From NCBI RefSeq assembly GCF_003234185.1, contig NZ_QKSM01000019.1, positions 1 to 41,340 on the forward strand: a stretch of 41,340 bases of DNA, in the 5' to 3' direction. Below the pieces are notes generated by a model, which did not search any database, was not told the origin of the DNA, and was given only the letters and a program-made list of their open reading frames with translations. Position 1 is the stretch's first letter. Every line of letters starts with the position of its first letter. The position numbers were made by a program, and so were the translations under genes. Shown in pieces: positions 37,288 through 41,340 of the stretch. Source of the stretch: Curtobacterium sp. MCSS17_008. Its GTDB lineage: Bacteria; Actinomycetota; Actinomycetes; Actinomycetales; Microbacteriaceae.

Positions 37288-38253
37288 ATGCAGGCGATCA
37301 CGGCGCACGACGGCGGACTCCGACTCGACGAGCACCCGGACCCGGTCGCGGGCCCCGGCGAGGTCCTGGTCGAGGTCGTCGCCGCGGGCGTGAACAACGC
37401 GGACCTGCAGCAGGTCGCCGGCAACTACCCGCCGCCGCCCGGCGCCTCCGAGGTGCTCGGGCTCGAGGTCTCGGGGACCGTCCGCGCGCTCGGCGAGGGC
37501 GTGGACGGGTTCACCGTGGGTGACCGGGTGTGCGCGCTGCTCTCGGGCGGCGGCTACGCCACGCTCGTGGCGGTGCCCGCGACGCAGGTGCTGCCGGTGC
37601 CCGACGGGGTGGACCTGGTCGAGGCCGCCGGGCTGCCGGAGGCCGCGTGCACCGTGTACTCGAACCTCGGGATGATCGCGGGGCTCCGACCCGGGCAGAC
37701 CCTCCTGGTGCACGGCGGCACCGGTGGCATGGGATCGCACGCGGTCGTGTGGGCGAAGGCCCTCGGAGCCCGGGTGATCGCGACGAGCGGCGGCGAGCGG
37801 AAGGTCCGGGCGTCCCGCGAGCTCGGCGCGGACCTCGTGGTGGACCACCGCACCGAGGACTTCGTGGAACGTGCACTGGCGTTCACGGACGGCCGCGGGG
37901 TCGACGTGGTCCTCGACGTCGTCGGCGCGGACTACCTGGCGAAGCACCTCGAGGTGCTCGCACCGAACGGGCACGTCGCGGTGATCGCCGCGGGGAGCGG
38001 CACGAAGGGCGAGCTCGACTTCGGCGCGATGATGCGCAAGCGCGCGACCATCAGCGCCACCACCCTGCGTGCCCGTCCCCTCGACGAGAAGGCCGCGATC
38101 GTCGCCGCCGTCCGCGAGCACGTCTGGCCGTTCGTCGCCGACGGCAGCGTGCGCCCGGTCGTCGACTCGGTCCTGCCGCTGGTCGAGGCGGCCGAGGCGC
38201 ACCGCCGCGTCCGGGACGGCGAGGTCATCGGCAAGGTGCTGCTCACCCCGTAG
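37288..38253 (+). CDS. NAD(P)H-quinone oxidoreductase, zinc-independent MDR family (PIG3-like)
   Basis: A 321-aa medium-chain dehydrogenase/reductase. The GroES-like N-domain has VVAAGVNNADLQQVAGNYPP and GLEVSGTVRALGEGV, without the zinc ligands of alcohol dehydrogenases. The Rossmann domain starts LLVHGGTGGMGSHAVVWAKA, followed by RELGADLVVDHRTEDF. Substrate is probably a quinone or reactive carbonyl; not provable here. It is convergent with the ABC transporter ATPase gene (21-base gap, no clear hairpin). Confidence 0.93.
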   Translation: MQAITAHDGGLRLDEHPDPVAGPGEVLVEVVAAGVNNADLQQVAGNYPPPPGASEVLGLEVSGTVRALGEGVDGFTVGDRVCALLSGGGYATLVAVPATQVLPVPDGVDLVEAAGLPEAACTVYSNLGMIAGLRPGQTLLVHGGTGGMGSHAVVWAKALGARVIATSGGERKVRASRELGADLVVDHRTEDFVERALAFTDGRGVDVVLDVVGADYLAKHLEVLAPNGHVAVIAAGSGTKGELDFGAMMRKRATISATTLRARPLDEKAAIVAAVREHVWPFVADGSVRPVVDSVLPLVEAAEAHRRVRDGEVIGKVLLTP

Positions 38254-38274
38254 TCCGGCGGGGCGGGACCGACG

Positions 38275-39030
38275 TCAGGCGTGCACGCGGGACAGGAACT
38301 CGACGAGCGCGGGGTGCTGCGGGCGGTCGAGCACGTCGGCCGGGGCACCCTGCTCGACGACCTCGCCGCGGTGCAGGAACACGATCCGGTCGGCGACGTT
38401 CCGGGCGAACGACATCTCGTGCGTGGTCATGAGGATCGTCGCGCCCTGCTCCTTGAGCTCGCGCACCAGGTCGAGCACCTCGCCGACGAGCTGCGGGTCG
38501 AGCGCGCTCGTCACCTCGTCGAGCAGCAGCAGCTCCGGCGCGGTCGCGATCGCCCGGACGATGGCGACGCGCTGCTGCTGGCCGCCGGAGAGCCGGTCCG
38601 GGTAGGCGCCCGCGAAGTCGGCGAGCCCGATGCGGTCGAGCAGCCGGCGTGCGGTGGCCTCCGCCTCGGCCCTGCCGACCCCGTGCACCTGCCGCGACGC
38701 GAGCGTCACGTTGTCGAGGACGGTCATGTGGGGGAACAGGTTGAACTGCTGGAAGACGACGCCGATCCGCGCCCGGGTGGCGTCGACGTCGGTCCGCGGG
38801 TCGGCGATGTCCGTGCCCTGGAGCAGGATCTCGCCGTCGTCGATGCCCTCGAGCAGGTTCACGGTCTTGAGGAGCGTGGACTTGCCGGACCCGGACGCCC
38901 CGATGACGCAGATGACCTCGTGCCGGTGCACGGTCAGGTCGATCCCGCGGAGCACCTCGTGCTCACCGAACGTCTTGCGCAGGCCGCGCAGCTCGAGCAC
39001 GTCCACCGTCGGCTCCGGTGTCCCGGTCAC
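38275..39030 (-). CDS. Polar amino-acid ABC transporter ATPase
   Basis: A 251-aa ABC ATPase that powers import through the adjacent permease. Walker A GASGSGKSTLLK, Q-loop FQQFNLFPHMTVL, signature LSGGQQQRVAIVRA, Walker B ELLLLDEVTSALDP and the switch His in MTTHEMSFAR are all intact. HMTVLDNVTLA and the PDRLSGGQQQ context are those of polar amino-acid (GlnQ/HisP-like) ATPases. GTG 39030 overlaps the permease stop (GTGA). Confidence 0.96.
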   Translation of the reverse strand: MTGTPEPTVDVLELRGLRKTFGEHEVLRGIDLTVHRHEVICVIGASGSGKSTLLKTVNLLEGIDDGEILLQGTDIADPRTDVDATRARIGVVFQQFNLFPHMTVLDNVTLASRQVHGVGRAEAEATARRLLDRIGLADFAGAYPDRLSGGQQQRVAIVRAIATAPELLLLDEVTSALDPQLVGEVLDLVRELKEQGATILMTTHEMSFARNVADRIVFLHRGEVVEQGAPADVLDRPQHPALVEFLSRVHA

Positions 39031-39905
39031 ACGGTCCCCCCGATCTGTTCCCGGCGCTGCTGCCGTCGTGCGACCGCGTCCGTCACGCGGATGAGCGGGA
39101 GGCTGATGAGGACGAACAACAGGCCCGCGACGAAGTACGGCGTGAAGTTGTAGGTCTCGGCCTGCGCGATCTGGGCGCTCCGCACCGCGTCGACCGCGCC
39201 GAGGATCGACACCAGGCCGACGTCCTTCTGCATGGACACGAAGTCGTTCATGAGCGCCGGCGTCACCTTGCGGACCGCCTGCGGCAGCACGACCAGCCGG
39301 AGGGTCTTCGCGTGGGACAGGCCGAGCGACCGGGCGGCCAGTCGCTGGGACGGGTGGACCGCCTCCATCCCGGCGCGGAGCACCTCGGCGACGTAGGACG
39401 AGTACGTCAGCACGATCGCGATCGTGCCCCAGACCTCCGGGGGCTGCCGCGGGAAGATCCCGAGACCCGGGAGCCCGAAGCCCACCAGGTAGAGCACGAT
39501 GATCAACGGCAGGCCGCGGAACAGGTCGGTGTAGGCCGTCGCGAGCATCCGCAGCGGGAAGAACACCGGGTTCCGCAGCCCGCGCACGACGGCGAGCAGG
39601 GTGCCGAGCACGGCGACGCCGATGGCGCGGAAGAACAGGATCCGGAGGTTCAGCCACAGGCCGAGGAGCACGTCCGGGAACGTGTCGATCGCGGTCTGCG
39701 GGTCGAAGAACGACTGCTGGACCGCGGCCCAACCGGGGGTGTTCACGACGCCCAGCCAGACGACCGCGACGACGACGAGCGTCGAGACGACCGACACGAG
39801 GACCGAGCGGCGGCCGCGACGGCGCCGGTACAGCCGACGCTCGGCCTCGACCTGGCTCGGCGCGGGGACGGCGACCGGGGTGCCGGCGCCTGCTGGTGCG
39901 GTCAT
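39027..39905 (-). CDS. Polar amino-acid ABC transporter permease
   Basis: A 292-aa permease of the HisM/GlnP family. After a basic, cytoplasmic N-terminus (to about residue 33) come about five to six membrane segments. TAYTDLFRGLPLIIVLYLVG and RSLGLSHAKTLRLVVLPQAV (the EAA-like ATPase-contact loop) are diagnostic. A single permease is present, so it probably acts as a homodimer. The binding-protein gene precedes it by 4 bases. Confidence 0.95.
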   Translation of the reverse strand: MTAPAGAGTPVAVPAPSQVEAERRLYRRRRGRRSVLVSVVSTLVVVAVVWLGVVNTPGWAAVQQSFFDPQTAIDTFPDVLLGLWLNLRILFFRAIGVAVLGTLLAVVRGLRNPVFFPLRMLATAYTDLFRGLPLIIVLYLVGFGLPGLGIFPRQPPEVWGTIAIVLTYSSYVAEVLRAGMEAVHPSQRLAARSLGLSHAKTLRLVVLPQAVRKVTPALMNDFVSMQKDVGLVSILGAVDAVRSAQIAQAETYNFTPYFVAGLLFVLISLPLIRVTDAVARRQQRREQIGGTV

Positions 39906-39909
39906 GCGG

Positions 39910-40731
39910 CTACTGCAGGACCGGGGTGTTCGTCTCCGAGGAGAGCCACTTCGTCTGCAGGTCGGCGAGCGTGCCGTCCTCCCGCAGGGTCTTCAGCGCC
40001 TCGTCGACCTCGCCCGTCAGCGCGGAGTCCTTCGGCAGGACGAAGCCGAACCGGTCGCCCGAGCCGTCCTGGGGGAACTGCGCCGAGACGGTGCCGTCGT
40101 CGAGCTGCGCGGCGGACATGAAGAACGCGGTCGGCAGGTCGGTCACGACGGCGTCGATCTGGCCCGACTTCAGGGCGAGCACGGCGTCGTCGTTCGAGTT
40201 GAAGACCTGCGGCGTGACACCGAGGACGTCCTTGACCGAGCTGATGCTGGTGGAGCCGGAGGCGACGCCGATCGTGTCCTGCTTCAGTGCTGCGACCGTC
40301 GTGTCGCCGGCGGCCTTCGACCCCTTCGTCGTCACGACCGCCTGCGTGGTCGTGTAGTACGGCGTGGACATGTCGACGGCCTGCTTGCGCTTCGCGTCGA
40401 TCGAGAACTGCTGGACGTTGAGGTCCCAGTCCTTCGGGCCGGGAGCGATCGCGCTGTCGAAGGTGCTGCGCTTCCAGACCACGTCCGCCTCGTCGTAGCC
40501 CATCTCCTCCGCCACGGCGTACGCCACCGCTGCCTCGAAGCCCTTGCCGGACTGCGGCTCGTCGTCCTCCACCCACGGGGAGTACGCGGGCTGACCGGTC
40601 GCGATCGTGAGCTTGCCGTCGGTGACGGTGCCGTCGGCGGAGCCGCTGCCACCGGCTGAGCACGCGGTGAGCGCGAGGGCGGCGACCGCGGCGGTCGCGA
40701 CGGCGAGTGAGAGACGGCGGGTGCGGGTCAC
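39910..40731 (-). CDS. Polar amino-acid ABC transporter substrate-binding lipoprotein
   Basis: A 273-aa family-3 binding protein, first gene of the operon. A signal with lipobox ALTAC (residue 24 Cys) is followed by a short Gly/Ser linker and the two-lobed domain. GKGFEAAVAYAVAEEMGYDE, DWDLNVQQFSIDAKRKQAVD (about 105-124) and LKSGQIDAVVTDLPTAFFM are typical. The ligand cannot be told: the usual Arg and Asp contacts are not clearly placed. GTG 40731 has GAAGG seven bases upstream. The gap 40732-40824 to the cupin gene shows no clear promoter. Confidence 0.93.
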   Translation of the reverse strand: MTRTRRLSLAVATAAVAALALTACSAGGSGSADGTVTDGKLTIATGQPAYSPWVEDDEPQSGKGFEAAVAYAVAEEMGYDEADVVWKRSTFDSAIAPGPKDWDLNVQQFSIDAKRKQAVDMSTPYYTTTQAVVTTKGSKAAGDTTVAALKQDTIGVASGSTSISSVKDVLGVTPQVFNSNDDAVLALKSGQIDAVVTDLPTAFFMSAAQLDDGTVSAQFPQDGSGDRFGFVLPKDSALTGEVDEALKTLREDGTLADLQTKWLSSETNTPVLQ

Positions 40732-40824
40732 GGGAGGGCCTTCGTCAGGGGAGCGGGGGCAGGACGCGGTGTACCGGTGGCTGGGATACCAGCGCGAAGC
40801 GGATGACCGCCGGCGACGCGGTCG

Positions 40825-41319
40825 CTACGCCATCGTGAAGTCGTCGAACGAGAAGCCCGGCGAGACCATGCAGCTGAGGAGCACCTCGCCGTCACCGGGC
40901 AGGGTCCGCTGCCAGACGCCACCACGCACGAACGCCTGCGCGTCGTGCAGCCGGTGTCGCCCGGCGTCCGGCCCGAGCGTGATCCGGTCCCCGGGCTCCG
41001 GCTCGTCGCCGGACCCGCCGAGCTCGAGCACGACGGTGTCCGGTCCGTGCCACATCCAGATCTCGTCGCTCGTCACCCGGTGCCACGCCGAGGCTTCGCC
41101 CGGGGGCAGCAGGAAGTGGATGAGCGTGGCGGCGGGCCGCTCGCCCGCCGGGGTCTCGACGGTCGCCGGCGAGGTCCACGTGCGGACGTACCACCCGCCC
41201 TCCGGGTGCGGCTCCATGCCGAGGGCTGCGGCACGCTGCGGGACGTCGAGCCACTCGATCAGCTCGCCGTCGACGGTGCGGCGGGCGACCATGCCGGGGC
41301 GGGGTGCGGTGTCGGTCAT
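40825..41319 (-). CDS. DUF985-family cupin protein
   Basis: A 164-aa single-domain cupin. PHPEGGWYVRTWTSP, TLIHFLLPPGEASAWHRVTS and the end VSPGFSFDDFTMA are the DUF985 (Cupin_5) signatures; the His and Glu in SAWHRVTSDEIW could bind a metal. The function of the family is not established. ATG 41319 follows AGGAGG with 4-5 bases between. It is a complete gene near the right edge of the window. Confidence 0.92.
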   Translation of the reverse strand: MTDTAPRPGMVARRTVDGELIEWLDVPQRAAALGMEPHPEGGWYVRTWTSPATVETPAGERPAATLIHFLLPPGEASAWHRVTSDEIWMWHGPDTVVLELGGSGDEPEPGDRITLGPDAGRHRLHDAQAFVRGGVWQRTLPGDGEVLLSCMVSPGFSFDDFTMA

Positions 41320-41340
41320 CGTTCCTCCTGGGGACGGGCG

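Overview
The window is chromosomal DNA of a very GC-rich actinobacterium. Gene content, gene order and the C-terminal nuclease-like domain of the large helicase-like protein point to Micrococcales, family Microbacteriaceae. A Curtobacterium-like genome is my best guess, from general familiarity rather than any search. Almost all of it is ordinary core chromosome; I see no prophage, transposase, integrase or CRISPR array.

Layout. 1-514: promoter and leader of an rRNA operon reading leftward off the window, plus the tyrS terminator. 515-14495 (minus): pheS-pheT-argC-argJ-argB-argD-argF-(argG-like)-argH-mpg, then tyrS with its own promoter. Junctions from argC to mpg mostly overlap by 1-4 bases, so the cluster looks translationally coupled. 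It has no argR, and the protein in the argG position has lost the conserved ATP- and substrate-binding residues. 14584-17500: a SpoU-type RNA methyltransferase, the infC-rpmI-rplT operon with an apparent AUC start for IF3, and a divergent DUF1844 gene. 17570-24639: maltokinase-like protein, GH2 glycosidase with a LacI-type operator, PIG-V-like mannosyltransferase, Tat lipoprotein with an amidase-like domain, a small unknown protein, and a secreted GH25-like protein whose only sensible start codon is ATC. 24822-29427: tRNA-Ala(CGC) and a block resembling the mycobacterial galU neighbourhood (membrane protein, RimJ-like acetyltransferase, galU, 5-formyl-THF cyclo-ligase, FmdB zinc ribbon, mscL). 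29497-35679: CDP-alcohol phosphatidyltransferase, a 96-aa protein, a 1274-aa helicase/nuclease-like protein with degenerate Walker motifs, a CitE-like lyase and a membrane protein. 35794-41319: aldo/keto reductase, small lipoprotein, quinone oxidoreductase, a polar amino-acid ABC transporter (ATPase, permease, binding protein) and a DUF985 cupin.

Three patterns run across the window. Many genes have a TANNNT -10 hexamer 6-9 bases before the start codon and no Shine-Dalgarno, which predicts leaderless mRNAs. A family of hairpins built on GACGGGAGGCGCG / CGCGCCTCCCGTC sits between genes at four places. Short tandem repeats lie at three junctions of the arg operon. The most unusual items are the degenerate ArgG-like protein, the two ATC starts, and the helicase-like protein lacking the Walker A lysine.
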